The translations under genes and the position numbers were made by a program. A DNA stretch of 64,000 nucleotides from Curtobacterium sp. MCPF17_002 (GTDB taxonomy: Bacteria; Actinomycetota; Actinomycetes; Actinomycetales; Microbacteriaceae): the NCBI RefSeq assembly GCF_003234115.2, contig NZ_CP126251.1, forward strand, positions 2,542,001-2,606,000, given 5' to 3'. Shown piece after piece: positions 42,512-52,385 of the stretch (its first letter is position 1; the number at the start of each line of letters is the position of its first letter). The notes beneath the pieces are model-generated. The model was not told the origin of the DNA. It saw nothing but the letters and a program-made list of their open reading frames with translations, and searched no databases.

Positions 42512-43624
42512 TCAGGCCTCCTGGTGCCCGGCCGTGATCGTGGCGATGATCTCCTCGCGGTCCTCGAGCGGCAGGAACGAGCCGAGGGCCGCGTTGATCT
42601 GGAACGCCGCGAGGTCGTCGAGGTCGTAGCCGAAGGTGCCGGCCAGCAGCGCCAGTTCGCGCGTCAGCGAGGTGCCGCTCATGAGGCGGTTGTCGGTGTT
42701 CACCGTGACGCGGAACCCGAGCTGGTAGAGCACGTCGAACGGGTGGTCGGCGAGGTCGTCGCCCCACGCCGCGACGGCACCGGTCTGCAGGTTCGACGAG
42801 GGCGAGACCTCGAGCGGGATCTCACGGTCGCGCACCCAGGCCGCGACCTCGCCGAGGGAAGCGAGCGTCGAACCGTCGCCGGCGTCGGAGAGGGTGACGT
42901 CCTCGAAGATGCGGACGCCGTGGCCGAGGCGCAGCGCACGGCCGTCGACGAGCGCGGAACGGATCGATGCGAGCCCGTCCGCCTCGCCCGCGTGGACGGT
43001 GACGGGGAAGAGCTCGGAGGCGAGGTAGTCGAAGGCGGCACGGTGGTTCGACGCCGGGAACCCGGCCTCGGCACCGGCGATGTCGAAGCCGACGACGCCA
43101 CGGTCGCGGTGACGGACGGCGAGTTCGGCGATCTCGAGGGACCGGTCGGCGTGGCGCATGGCGGTGACGAGCTGTCCGACGCGGATGCGTCCGTCGGCGG
43201 CGTCGACCGCTTCCTCGATGCCGGCCTGCACGGCCTCGACCGTCTCGTCGAGCGTGAGCCCGCCCTGCAGGTGCTGCTCGGGCGCCCAGCGGATCTCGCC
43301 GTAGACGACGCCGTCCGTGACGAGGTCCTCGACGAACTCGCGGCCGACCCGGCGGAGCTGCTCGGCCGTCTGCATCACCGAGGTGGTGACGTCGAACGTC
43401 TTGAGGTACTCGACGAGCGAGCCGGAGTTCGACTGGTCGGCGAACCACTGCCCGAGCTCGGCCGGGTCGGTGGTCGGCAGCGTCACGCCGGACTCTGCCG
43501 CGAGCTCGATGATCGTCGCCGGACGGAGGCCACCGTCGAGGTGGTCGTGCAGCGAGACCTTCGGCAGGTCGTTGATGACCGCTCCGGCGTCGGGCAGGCG
43601 GTGGGTCGTGGCGTCGGCGCTCAT
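42512..43624 (-). CDS. add: Adenosine deaminase
   Basis: 370 residues. Zinc ligands in KVSLHDHLDGGLRP, VVGFDIAGAEAGFP, TVHAGEADG (His/catalytic Glu), LRLGHGVRI and the C-terminal NTDNRLMSGTSLTREL (Asp). It converts adenosine and deoxyadenosine to inosine forms for the phosphorylase downstream. ATG 43624 lies six bases after TAGCCT, so it also has its own promoter inside the operon. Confidence 0.96.
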   Translation of the reverse strand: MSADATTHRLPDAGAVINDLPKVSLHDHLDGGLRPATIIELAAESGVTLPTTDPAELGQWFADQSNSGSLVEYLKTFDVTTSVMQTAEQLRRVGREFVEDLVTDGVVYGEIRWAPEQHLQGGLTLDETVEAVQAGIEEAVDAADGRIRVGQLVTAMRHADRSLEIAELAVRHRDRGVVGFDIAGAEAGFPASNHRAAFDYLASELFPVTVHAGEADGLASIRSALVDGRALRLGHGVRIFEDVTLSDAGDGSTLASLGEVAAWVRDREIPLEVSPSSNLQTGAVAAWGDDLADHPFDVLYQLGFRVTVNTDNRLMSGTSLTRELALLAGTFGYDLDDLAAFQINAALGSFLPLEDREEIIATITAGHQEA

Positions 43625-43630
43625 GCCCCC

Positions 43631-43636
43631 AGGCTA
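43631..43636 (-). promoter_or_regulatory. -10 box for leaderless add transcript
   Basis: TAGCCT on the minus strand, six bases before ATG 43624, in the 121-bp gap after deoA. Confidence 0.5.
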
Positions 43637-43745
43637 TCGGTGGTCACCGACCACGCGCAGGCACCTGTGCACAACAGACGCGTCGGCTGACTGGAGGCTC
43701 CCCACAGGGACCCGACGGGCGGTCGCGCCCGCAGGGTGGCCGGGT

Positions 43746-45035
<1,290 letters not shown>

Positions 45036-45039
45036 GTGA

Positions 45040-45519
45040 TCAGTGCTCCTGCTGGTAGGTGACGAGGGTGCGCGGCCCGAACGCGTCCGGCAGGACCTCG
45101 TCGATGGTGCGGATGCCGGAGACGGTCTCGAGGAGCATCCCCTCGGCCGAGTGCTCGAACAGCAGTTGACGGCAGCGCCCGCACGGCATCAGGGTCGCCC
45201 CGTCGCCGTCGACGCACGCGAAGGCCACGAGCTTCCCGCCGCCGGTCATGTGCAACTGCGAGACGAGCGAGCACTCGGCGCACAGCGTCACCCCGTACGA
45301 CGCGTTCTCGACGTTGCAGCCGGAGACGATCCGGCCGTCGTCGGTGAGCGCCGCAGCGCCCACCGGGAACGACGAGTACGGCACGTAGGCGTGTCGCATC
45401 GCGGCGGTCGCTGCGGTCCGCAGGGCGGTCCAGTCCACATCGGACGGGAGGCGCGGGGCGGCGTCCGCCCCGGCGGTGGCGGTGACCGCCTGGTCACCCG
45501 AAGCGTGCGTGTCGGTCAT
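45040..45519 (-). CDS. cdd: Cytidine deaminase
   Basis: 159 residues including about 30 N-terminal residues of Ala/Thr-rich extension. YVPYSSFPVGAAAL, GCNVENASYGVTLCAE (zinc Cys and catalytic Glu) and PCGRCRQLL (two zinc Cys) are the family motifs. It deaminates cytidine and deoxycytidine to uridines for DeoA. It follows the permease gene by 32 bp. Confidence 0.96.
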   Translation of the reverse strand: MTDTHASGDQAVTATAGADAAPRLPSDVDWTALRTAATAAMRHAYVPYSSFPVGAAALTDDGRIVSGCNVENASYGVTLCAECSLVSQLHMTGGGKLVAFACVDGDGATLMPCGRCRQLLFEHSAEGMLLETVSGIRTIDEVLPDAFGPRTLVTYQQEH

Positions 45520-45551
45520 GTGCCGTGCCTCCAGGCCGTGGTCGTGCGGGG

Positions 45552-46841
45552 TCAACTCTTGATGTAGGGCTTGCCGGAGGCGGCGGGACCGCGCGACTGC
45601 CCGACCAGGCCGGCCACCGCGAAGATCGTCACCACGTAGGGCAGCATCAGCAGGAACTCGCTCGGCACGGGCGAGTTGATCGCACCGAGGGTGTTCTGCA
45701 GGTTCGACGCGAAGCCGAACAGCAGCGCCGCGAGCGTCGCCTTGATCGGGTCCCAGCGGCCGAAGATGACCGCCGCGAGCGCGATGTAGCCCGCGCCGGC
45801 GGTCATGTCCTTCGTGAACGGACCGACCGCGTCGAGCGTGAAGTAGGCACCACCGAGACCGGCGATCGCGCCGGCGAGCGAGACGTTCCAGAACCGGGTG
45901 CTGGTGACGTTGATGCCCACCGTGTCGGCGGCCTGCGGGTGCTCGCCGACCGCGCGGAGGCGGAGGCCCCAGCGGGTCTTGAACAGCGCGAAGGTGACGA
46001 CGGCGACCGCGATGTAGGCCAGGTAGACGACGACCGTCTGCTCGAAGAAGATCGGGCCGATCACCGGGATCTGGTGCAGGAGCGGGATCTCGATCCGTGG
46101 GAACCGGATGCCGACGTTGAGCGATTCCTCGTTCGGGGAGAGCACCTGCGAGTACAGGAAGCCGGTGAGCCCCGAGATGAACGCGTTGATGACGACACCG
46201 ACGATGACCTGGTCGACGAGGTACTTGATGCTGAACGCCGCGAGGACGAACGACACCAGGACACCGGCGACGAGCGCACCGACGAGGCCGACCCAGGGCG
46301 AACCGGAGATCGACGCGATGAGCGCCGAGGTGAACGCGCCGGCGAGGAACTGGCCCTCGATCGCGATGTTCACGACGCCGACCCGCTCCGAGATGACCCC
46401 GCCGAGGGCACCGAACACGAGCGGCACGCTGAGGCCGAGGGCGCCGACGAGCAGACCCGGCAGCGGGATCGTCGCGCCGGCGGCTGCCCACGTGAGGAAG
46501 CCGATGACGAACACGATCGCGAACACCGACGTCACCCAGAGCGGGACGCTCCGCGACGCGCGGACCTCGACGACGGCGTACACGGTGGCGATCGCCAGCA
46601 GGAGCACGACCACGATGCCGGTCGCGGTGGCGGGCAGCGGCACGTCCGGCAGCGCGAAGAAGTCGCCGGGGTTCGCCAGGCGGAACGTCGTCGTGCCGGC
46701 GCGCTGCAGCAGGATGAAGAAGACCAGGGCGACGACGGTGAACACCGCGTACCCGATCGGCAGCTTCCAGCTGCGGGTGGTCTCGACCGGACGGTCGGTG
46801 AGGGGCGACGCAGGGGCCGCCGTGGGGCTGAGGGTGCTCAC
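45552..46841 (-). CDS. Nucleoside ABC transporter permease (second)
   Basis: 429 residues, about nine helices. The block GVINIAIEG-like VGVVNIAIEGQFLAGAF and VGINVTSTRFWNVSLAGAIAGLGGAYFTL are typical of BPD_transp_2 permeases paired with BMP lipoproteins. It forms the membrane channel together with the next permease. GTG 46841 overlaps the first permease's stop as GTGA. Confidence 0.92.
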   Translation of the reverse strand: MSTLSPTAAPASPLTDRPVETTRSWKLPIGYAVFTVVALVFFILLQRAGTTTFRLANPGDFFALPDVPLPATATGIVVVLLLAIATVYAVVEVRASRSVPLWVTSVFAIVFVIGFLTWAAAGATIPLPGLLVGALGLSVPLVFGALGGVISERVGVVNIAIEGQFLAGAFTSALIASISGSPWVGLVGALVAGVLVSFVLAAFSIKYLVDQVIVGVVINAFISGLTGFLYSQVLSPNEESLNVGIRFPRIEIPLLHQIPVIGPIFFEQTVVVYLAYIAVAVVTFALFKTRWGLRLRAVGEHPQAADTVGINVTSTRFWNVSLAGAIAGLGGAYFTLDAVGPFTKDMTAGAGYIALAAVIFGRWDPIKATLAALLFGFASNLQNTLGAINSPVPSEFLLMLPYVVTIFAVAGLVGQSRGPAASGKPYIKS

Positions 46842-48193
46842 GCGGCGACCGCCTTCTTGCTGGTCTTCGTGCTGACGCGTCGACGCGCGCCCGGCTGCGG
46901 GATCCGGAAGATCGCGCGGACGAGCGGCGGGGCCGCGATGAAGAGGACGATGAGGGCCTGGATGACCCCGACGATGTCGATCGGGATGCCGTTGGCTGCC
47001 TGCATGGCGTAGCCACCGTTCTTCAGGACGCCGAACAGGATCGCCGCCCAGAACACGCCCCACGGCTTGGAGCGGCCGAGGAGTGCGACGGTGATGGCGT
47101 CGAAGCCGATGCCGGCGTCGATGTTCGACGTGAAGCCGGACGTCACCGCGCCCTGCACCTGGTACGCGCCGGCGATGCCGACCAGCGCACCGGAGAGGAC
47201 CAGCACCCAGATCGTCAGGGCGGGGACGCTCATGCCGGCGACCCGCGCCGCGCGGGGGTTCTCACCGATCGTGCGGAAGCGGAAGCCGAGGGAGGACTTG
47301 TTGACGAGCCACCACACGACGACCACGGCGATGATCGCGACGACGAACCCGAGGTCGACGCCGTACCGCGGACCGAACAGTGCCGGCAGCACCGCGCTGT
47401 CCTTCGTCGCGGGCGAGATCGGGTTCGTGCTGCCCGGTGCCTGCAGGAGGCCCGGGGTGCGGAGGAGGTAGCTCACGAGGTAGAGCGCGACGTAGTTGAG
47501 CATGATCGTGACGATCACCTCGTGCGCACCCGTCCGCGCCTTGAGCACGCCGACGATGCCGCCCCACACCGCACCGCCGACGATGCCGGCGATGATCGTG
47601 AGCGGGATGTGGACCGCAGCGGGCAGGTCGAACGAGAAGCCGACCCAGCCGGCCGCCGCGGCGCCCATCAGGATCTGCCCCTGGCCGCCGATGTTGAACA
47701 GGCCCGCACGGAACGCGAGCGCGACACCGAGGCCGGCCGCGACGAGCGGCACCGCGTAGTCGATCGACCGCGTGAGCGGCACGATCGCCTGCTGGAACGA
47801 GTCGGCGCCGAAGTTGATCACGGAGCCCTGGAACAGCGAGGAGTACGAACCGCCGACCGCCGTACCCACCGCACGGAGCATGTCGCCGGGACGGGCGAAG
47901 AAGTACCCGGCGGTGGCGCGGACGTTCTCGTCGGTGATCGCGATGAGGATGCCGCAGGCGACCAGGGCGAGGACGACGGCGAGGACCGTGACGAGGGCGG
48001 AGCCGTTGAGGATGCCCTGCATCGCGGCCTGCCAGCGGTCGCCGCCGTCGCGGCGCTCGGTGTCCTCTGCGGAGTCGGTCATGAGGTGCGGGGTCGACTC
48101 GACGTCCTGCAGGCGGTCGTCGGTGGGTGCCTCGGCGGGAGCCTCGGTCGGTGCCTCGGTCGGCTGCGTGTTCTCGGGCGTGGGGGTGCTCAC
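46838..48193 (-). CDS. Nucleoside ABC transporter permease (first)
   Basis: 451 residues. A Pro/Glu/Thr-rich cytoplasmic N-terminus (about 45 residues) precedes ten or so helices. FRAGLFNIGGQGQILMGAAAAG, HEVIVTIMLNYVALYLVSYLL and ENPRAARVAGMSVPALT are permease motifs of the RbsC/PnrC group (first and second blocks read as FRAGLFNIGGQGQILMG and EVIVTIMLNYVALYL). GTG 48193 overlaps the ATPase stop by four bases. Confidence 0.92.
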   Translation of the reverse strand: MSTPTPENTQPTEAPTEAPAEAPTDDRLQDVESTPHLMTDSAEDTERRDGGDRWQAAMQGILNGSALVTVLAVVLALVACGILIAITDENVRATAGYFFARPGDMLRAVGTAVGGSYSSLFQGSVINFGADSFQQAIVPLTRSIDYAVPLVAAGLGVALAFRAGLFNIGGQGQILMGAAAAGWVGFSFDLPAAVHIPLTIIAGIVGGAVWGGIVGVLKARTGAHEVIVTIMLNYVALYLVSYLLRTPGLLQAPGSTNPISPATKDSAVLPALFGPRYGVDLGFVVAIIAVVVVWWLVNKSSLGFRFRTIGENPRAARVAGMSVPALTIWVLVLSGALVGIAGAYQVQGAVTSGFTSNIDAGIGFDAITVALLGRSKPWGVFWAAILFGVLKNGGYAMQAANGIPIDIVGVIQALIVLFIAAPPLVRAIFRIPQPGARRRVSTKTSKKAVAA

Positions 48194-49710
48194 GCTGCCA
48201 GCTCCGTTCCTTCTGGGATCTCCCCGGCCATCATGAGGCCGAGGACGTCCCGCGGGGTGTCCGCGGGGACGATGCCGACGATCCCGCCGCGGTACATCAC
48301 GGCGATCCGGTCGGCGAGCGCCGCGACCTCGTCGAGCTCCGTGGAGACGACGATGACCGGGACGCCGGTGTCGCGGGTGGCGACGATGCGCTTGTGCACG
48401 AACTCGATCGACCCGACGTCGATGCCGCGCGTGGGCTGCGCCGCGACGAAGAGGCGCAGTTCGCGGCTCAGTTCGCGGGCGAGGACGATCTTCTGCTGGT
48501 TGCCGCCGGACAGCCGGCCGGCCGCGGTGGTGCGACCCGGCGTCCGGATGTCGAACTCGGCGATCTTCTCGTCGGCGAACGCGTCGCGCTCCGCGGCACG
48601 GATGGTGCCGGCGCGGACGAACTCGGCGTGGTCGGCGCGGTCGAGCATGAGGTTCTCGGCGATGGTGAACTCGCCGACCAGCCCGTCCTCTTTCCGGTCC
48701 TCCGGCACGAAGCCGACCCCGACGTCGAGGATCTGCTTGACGCTGCGCCCGGTGAGCTCGCGCCCGTCGAGCGTGATCCGTCCGGCGTGCACCGGCTCGA
48801 GGCCCATGATCGCCTCGGTGAGCTCGGTCTGGCCGTTGCCCTGCACGCCGGCGATGGCGAGGACCTCGCCGCGGCGGACGGTGAAGGACACGTCGTCGAC
48901 GAGCACGATGCCGTTCGTGTCGGTGACGGTGACGTTCTCGACGACGAGCGCGTCCTCGCCCCCGGTCGCGGGTGCCTTGTCGACGACGAGCGAGACGGCG
49001 CGGCCGACCATGAGCGCGGCGAGCTCGTTGTTGGTCGCGGTGGGCGAGGCCTCGCCGACGACCTTGCCGAGCCGGATCACGGTGATGCGGTCGGCGACCT
49101 CGCGGACCTCGCGGAGCTTGTGGGTGATGAAGACGATCGCGGTGCCGGCTTCGCGGAGCTGGCGCATGATGCCCATCAGCTCGTCGGTCTCCTGCGGGGT
49201 GAGGACGGCCGTCGGCTCGTCGAACACCAGCACGGAGGCGTCGCGGGACAGCGCCTTGATGATCTCGACGCGCTGCTGCACGCCGACGGGGAGGTCCTCG
49301 ACCTTGGCGTCGGGGTCGACGTCGAACCCGAAGCGGTCGGAGATCTCGCGGACGCGCGCGCGGGCTCCGGCGAGGTCGAGCCGACCGCCGAAGGTGGTCT
49401 GCTCCTGACCCAGCATGACGTTCTCGGCGACGGTGAACACCGGCACGAGCATGAAGTGCTGGTGCACCATGCCGATACCGGCACGCATGGCGTCACCGGG
49501 TCCGTCGAAGTCCTGGACGACGTCGTCGAGGAGGATCTCGCCCTCGTCGGCCTGGTACAGGCCGTAGAGGACGTTCATCAGGGTCGACTTGCCGGCGCCG
49601 TTCTCGCCGAGCAGGCAGTGGACCTCACCCGGCTCGACGGTGAGCGAGATGTGGTCGTTGGCGACGAGGGGGCCGAACCGCTTCGTGATGCCGCGGAGTT
49701 CGAGCTTCAT
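48190..49710 (-). CDS. Nucleoside ABC transporter ATPase (tandem RbsA-type)
   Basis: 506 residues with two ABC cassettes. The first has LLGENGAGKSTLMNVLYGL (Walker A), LPVGVQQRVEIIKAL (signature variant) and VLVFDEPTAVLT (Walker B). The second has IAGVQGNGQTELTEAIMGL, a degenerate Walker A without GKS, and LSGGNQQKIVLARELSR (signature). This asymmetry is normal for the family. It powers import by the two permeases. ATG 49710 is taken because MKLELRGITKRFG is the domain start; an upstream GTG-type start is not needed. Confidence 0.94.
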   Translation of the reverse strand: MKLELRGITKRFGPLVANDHISLTVEPGEVHCLLGENGAGKSTLMNVLYGLYQADEGEILLDDVVQDFDGPGDAMRAGIGMVHQHFMLVPVFTVAENVMLGQEQTTFGGRLDLAGARARVREISDRFGFDVDPDAKVEDLPVGVQQRVEIIKALSRDASVLVFDEPTAVLTPQETDELMGIMRQLREAGTAIVFITHKLREVREVADRITVIRLGKVVGEASPTATNNELAALMVGRAVSLVVDKAPATGGEDALVVENVTVTDTNGIVLVDDVSFTVRRGEVLAIAGVQGNGQTELTEAIMGLEPVHAGRITLDGRELTGRSVKQILDVGVGFVPEDRKEDGLVGEFTIAENLMLDRADHAEFVRAGTIRAAERDAFADEKIAEFDIRTPGRTTAAGRLSGGNQQKIVLARELSRELRLFVAAQPTRGIDVGSIEFVHKRIVATRDTGVPVIVVSTELDEVAALADRIAVMYRGGIVGIVPADTPRDVLGLMMAGEIPEGTELAA

Positions 49711-49756
49711 GTTCGGGAGTCTATTTCTGTCTCGCGCGCGCCACACGGGCGCACGA

Positions 49757-49791
49757 GAACGCGGGCGAGGGAGGATCCCTCGCCCGCGTTC
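49757..49791. terminator. Perfect 16-bp hairpin between the BMP and ATPase genes
   Basis: GAACGCGGGCGAGGGA pairs with TCCCTCGCCCGCGTTC around three bases, directly after the lipoprotein stop. It probably reduces read-through into the ATPase, so the binding protein is made in excess. Confidence 0.75.
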
Positions 49792-49797
49792 ATCGGG

Positions 49798-50862
49798 TTA
49801 GGACTGCGTCTTGACCTTGATCGAGCCGTCGATGATGCCCGCCTTGATCGTGTCGAGTTCCTTCTGCAGGCCCTTGTCGACCTTGTCGGCGAAGTCGTGG
49901 AACGGCGCGATGCCGACGCCGTCGTTCTTCAGCGTGCCGACGTACGGCGTGTTGGAGAACTTCTTGTCGGCGGCCTGCTCGACGACGTCCTTCGTGGCGG
50001 GGCGCATGCCCTTCTCGACCGACGTGAAGGCGATGTCCTTGTAGCGCGGGTCGGCCTCGTAGAGGTCGCTGTCCGCACCGATCAGGACGGAACCGTTGTC
50101 GGCGTCCTTGATCGCCTCGGCGGCCGACTGGTAGATCGGGCCACCGACGGGGAGGATGACGTCGGCGTCCTGGTCGATGAGGGTCTGCGCGACGGCCTTG
50201 GCCTGCGTGCCCGCCTCGAACCCACCGGTGAACGAGCCCTTGCCGGTGTCGACGTTCCAGCCGACGACCTTGACGTTCTTCGACTTCTGCTCGTTGTAGT
50301 ACTTCACGCCGTCCGCGAAGCCGTCCATGAAGATGGTGACGGTCGGGATCTGCATGCCGCCGAAGGTGCCGACGACGCCGGACTTCGAGTAGGACGCGGC
50401 CGCGTAGCCGGCGAGGAACGCCGCCTGCGAGGTGTCGAACGTGATCGGCTTGACGTTCTTCGCGTCGATCGAGTTGTCGTCGATGATGGCGAAGTCGGTG
50501 TCGGGGTTCGCCGCGGCCTGCTTCTTCGTGGCGTCGGCGAGGTTGAAGCCGACGGTGACGATGAGGTTGCAGTTCTGGCCGACGAGCTGCTCGATGTTCG
50601 AGTCGTAGACGGTGGCGTCCTTCGACTCGGCCTGCTTGTAGGTGGCGCCGAGGTCGGCGGCGGCGTCCTTCATGCCCTCGAACCCGAGCTGGTTGAACGA
50701 CTTGTCGTCGAACCCGCCGGCGTCGGAGACCATGCAGGGGCGGAAGTCGGTCTTCTTGGCCGAGGCGTTGTCGGACGGGGCGGCCGAGCAGCCTGCGAGG
50801 ACGGCGGCGGTGCCGGCGAGCGCGAGGGCGCTCAGCAGGACCTGACGGGTACGAGATGTCAC
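49798..50862 (-). CDS. BMP-family substrate-binding lipoprotein
   Basis: 354 residues. The lipoprotein signal VLLSALALAGTAAVLAGCS has its lipobox Cys near residue 25. FRPCMVSDAGGFDDKSFNQ (start of the PnrA/BMP fold), IIDDNSIDAKNVKPITFDTSQAAFLAGY and GFEAGTQAKA are typical (middle block: FDTSQAAFLAGYAAA). BMP proteins bind purine and pyrimidine nucleosides outside the membrane. GTG 50862 has GGAGGA eight bases upstream. It is the first gene of the salvage operon. Confidence 0.94.
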   Translation of the reverse strand: MTSRTRQVLLSALALAGTAAVLAGCSAAPSDNASAKKTDFRPCMVSDAGGFDDKSFNQLGFEGMKDAAADLGATYKQAESKDATVYDSNIEQLVGQNCNLIVTVGFNLADATKKQAAANPDTDFAIIDDNSIDAKNVKPITFDTSQAAFLAGYAAASYSKSGVVGTFGGMQIPTVTIFMDGFADGVKYYNEQKSKNVKVVGWNVDTGKGSFTGGFEAGTQAKAVAQTLIDQDADVILPVGGPIYQSAAEAIKDADNGSVLIGADSDLYEADPRYKDIAFTSVEKGMRPATKDVVEQAADKKFSNTPYVGTLKNDGVGIAPFHDFADKVDKGLQKELDTIKAGIIDGSIKVKTQS

Positions 50863-51019
50863 GGGTGGGTTCCTCCGGGGAGCGTGCCCGGACCACGTGC
50901 GTTCCGGGCGATCGTGGCGACAGTACACGACCGCCCGGCCGGTACAGGACGACCTCGGAGGGGTCTGTGGATCAGTTACGGGATCGCGACCGCGCGGAAA
51001 CGCGCCCGTAACGCGGAGT

Positions 51020-51049
51020 CACGTCCTGGCCCCCAGTTCGGGGGACGTC
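51020..51049 (-). terminator. Hairpin after manC
   Basis: CCCCC and GGGGG around AGTTC, extended by outer ACGTCC/GGACGT pairing, lie 23 bp past the manC stop. A second palindrome (GTTACGGG at 50975 and CCCGTAAC at 51005) follows within the bmp upstream region. Confidence 0.5.
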
Positions 51050-51071
51050 AAGCGCTTTTCGTGATGGAGCG

Positions 51072-52187
51072 CTACAGGACGTCGCCGCGACCGCTGATCT
51101 TCAGTGCATCCACCACACTCTTGACGCGCTGGGCGTTCGCACCGGTGGTCACGAGCAGGGCGTCGGGGGTGTCCACGACGACGATGTCCTCGACGCCGAT
51201 GAGCGAGATGAGCCGCTGGCTGTGCGAGACCACGATGCCGCTCGACGAGTCCGCGAGGATGCGGGCGCCGTCGCCGAGCACGGCGAGGTTGTTCGTCCGG
51301 CCGCCGGACTGCAGCTTGGCGAGGGACGCGAAATCGCCGACGTCGTCCCAGTCGAAGTCGCCGGGGATGACCGCCATGCGTCCGGCAGCGGCAGCGGGTT
51401 CGGCCACCGTGTAGTCGATCGCGATCTTCTCGAGCCCGGGCCACACCGCGTCGACGACGGCGCCGCGCGCCGAGGTGTCCCAGGCGTCGGCGAGTTCCTC
51501 GATGCCGGCGAGCAGCGCGGGCTTGGTCCGGCCGATCTCGGCGAGGAGCACGTCGGCGCGGGCGATGAACATGCCGGCGTTCCAGAGGTAGGTGCCCTGT
51601 TCGACGTAGGAGCGCGCGGTGTCCAGGTCGGGCTTCTCGACGAAGGAGCGAACGGCGTGCGCGGTCGGTGCACCCTCGATGCCGAGGGTCTCGCCGTGCG
51701 CGTGGATGTACCCGAAGCCGATGGCGGGCTCGGTCGGCGTGATGCCGATCGTCGTGACGTACCCGGCGCGGGCGGCGGCGACGGCCTCGCGCACGGAGCG
51801 ACGGAAGCCGCGGGCGTCGCCGATGACGTGGTCGGCGGCGAAGGAGCCGATGACGACGTCCGGTTCGCGGCGGACGAGGATGGCCGCGGCCAGGCCGATG
51901 GCCGCCGTGGAGTCCTTCGGCTCGCTCTCGAGCACGACGTTGTGGTCCTCGACGCCCGGCAGCTGCGACTCGACGGCGACCCGGTGGGCACGGCCGGTGA
52001 CGACCATGATCCGCTGGTCCCCGGCGAGCGGCGCCAGCCGGTCCCACGTCTGCCGGAGCAGCGAGGTGCCGGAACCGGTGAGGTCGTGCAGGAACTTGGG
52101 CGCATCCGCGCGCGACAACGGCCAGAGCCGCGATCCGATGCCGCCGGCGGGGATGATCGCGTAGAAGTCCTCGAGTGCGTCTGCCAC
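51072..52187 (-). CDS. manC: Mannose-1-phosphate guanylyltransferase
   Basis: 371 residues. IIPAGGIGSRLWPLSRADAPK is the nucleotidyltransferase loop (core GGIGSRLWPLSR); FVEKPDLDTARSYVEQGTYLWNAGMF and DFDWDDVGDFASL are family motifs (first part FVEKPDLDTARSYVEQG). No C-terminal cupin isomerase domain is present. It makes GDP-mannose, the donor for the divergent mannosyltransferase at 52386. The GTG at 52187 lies six bases after TACGGT, a leaderless start. Confidence 0.94.
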   Translation of the reverse strand: MADALEDFYAIIPAGGIGSRLWPLSRADAPKFLHDLTGSGTSLLRQTWDRLAPLAGDQRIMVVTGRAHRVAVESQLPGVEDHNVVLESEPKDSTAAIGLAAAILVRREPDVVIGSFAADHVIGDARGFRRSVREAVAAARAGYVTTIGITPTEPAIGFGYIHAHGETLGIEGAPTAHAVRSFVEKPDLDTARSYVEQGTYLWNAGMFIARADVLLAEIGRTKPALLAGIEELADAWDTSARGAVVDAVWPGLEKIAIDYTVAEPAAAAGRMAVIPGDFDWDDVGDFASLAKLQSGGRTNNLAVLGDGARILADSSSGIVVSHSQRLISLIGVEDIVVVDTPDALLVTTGANAQRVKSVVDALKISGRGDVL

Positions 52188-52193
52188 GTGCTC

Positions 52194-52199
52194 ACCGTA
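52194..52199 (-). promoter_or_regulatory. -10 box for leaderless manC transcript
   Basis: TACGGT on the minus strand, six bases before GTG 52187. Confidence 0.45.
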
Positions 52200-52303
52200 C
52201 CGGTGCCGCCGGGCACGACCTGGGTGCTTCCCGCAGGCTTCCCGCACGGGCTCGGTGCGGAAGTCCGCACGCGCCCACCGCGGGCGGTCCGCCGGGCGCT
52301 GAC

Positions 52304-52314
52304 CGCGCCTCCAG
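52304..52314. repeat. Half copy of the CTGGAGGCGCG repeat
   Basis: CGCGCCTCCAG followed by TCCG, the same flank as in maf, in the manC-glycosyltransferase intergenic region. No opposite arm was found. Confidence 0.4.
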
Positions 52315-52385
52315 TCCGCCTGTTCACCACCTGCGTGCTCGGCGTTCACGTCGACGGCCCCGCGGGGCCACGCGGCACGCGGACC

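Noticed and set aside
50863-51019. Purine riboswitch or operator upstream of the BMP operon
   Set aside because: A GTTACGGG/CCCGTAAC palindrome is present, but no riboswitch-type conserved core was recognised.
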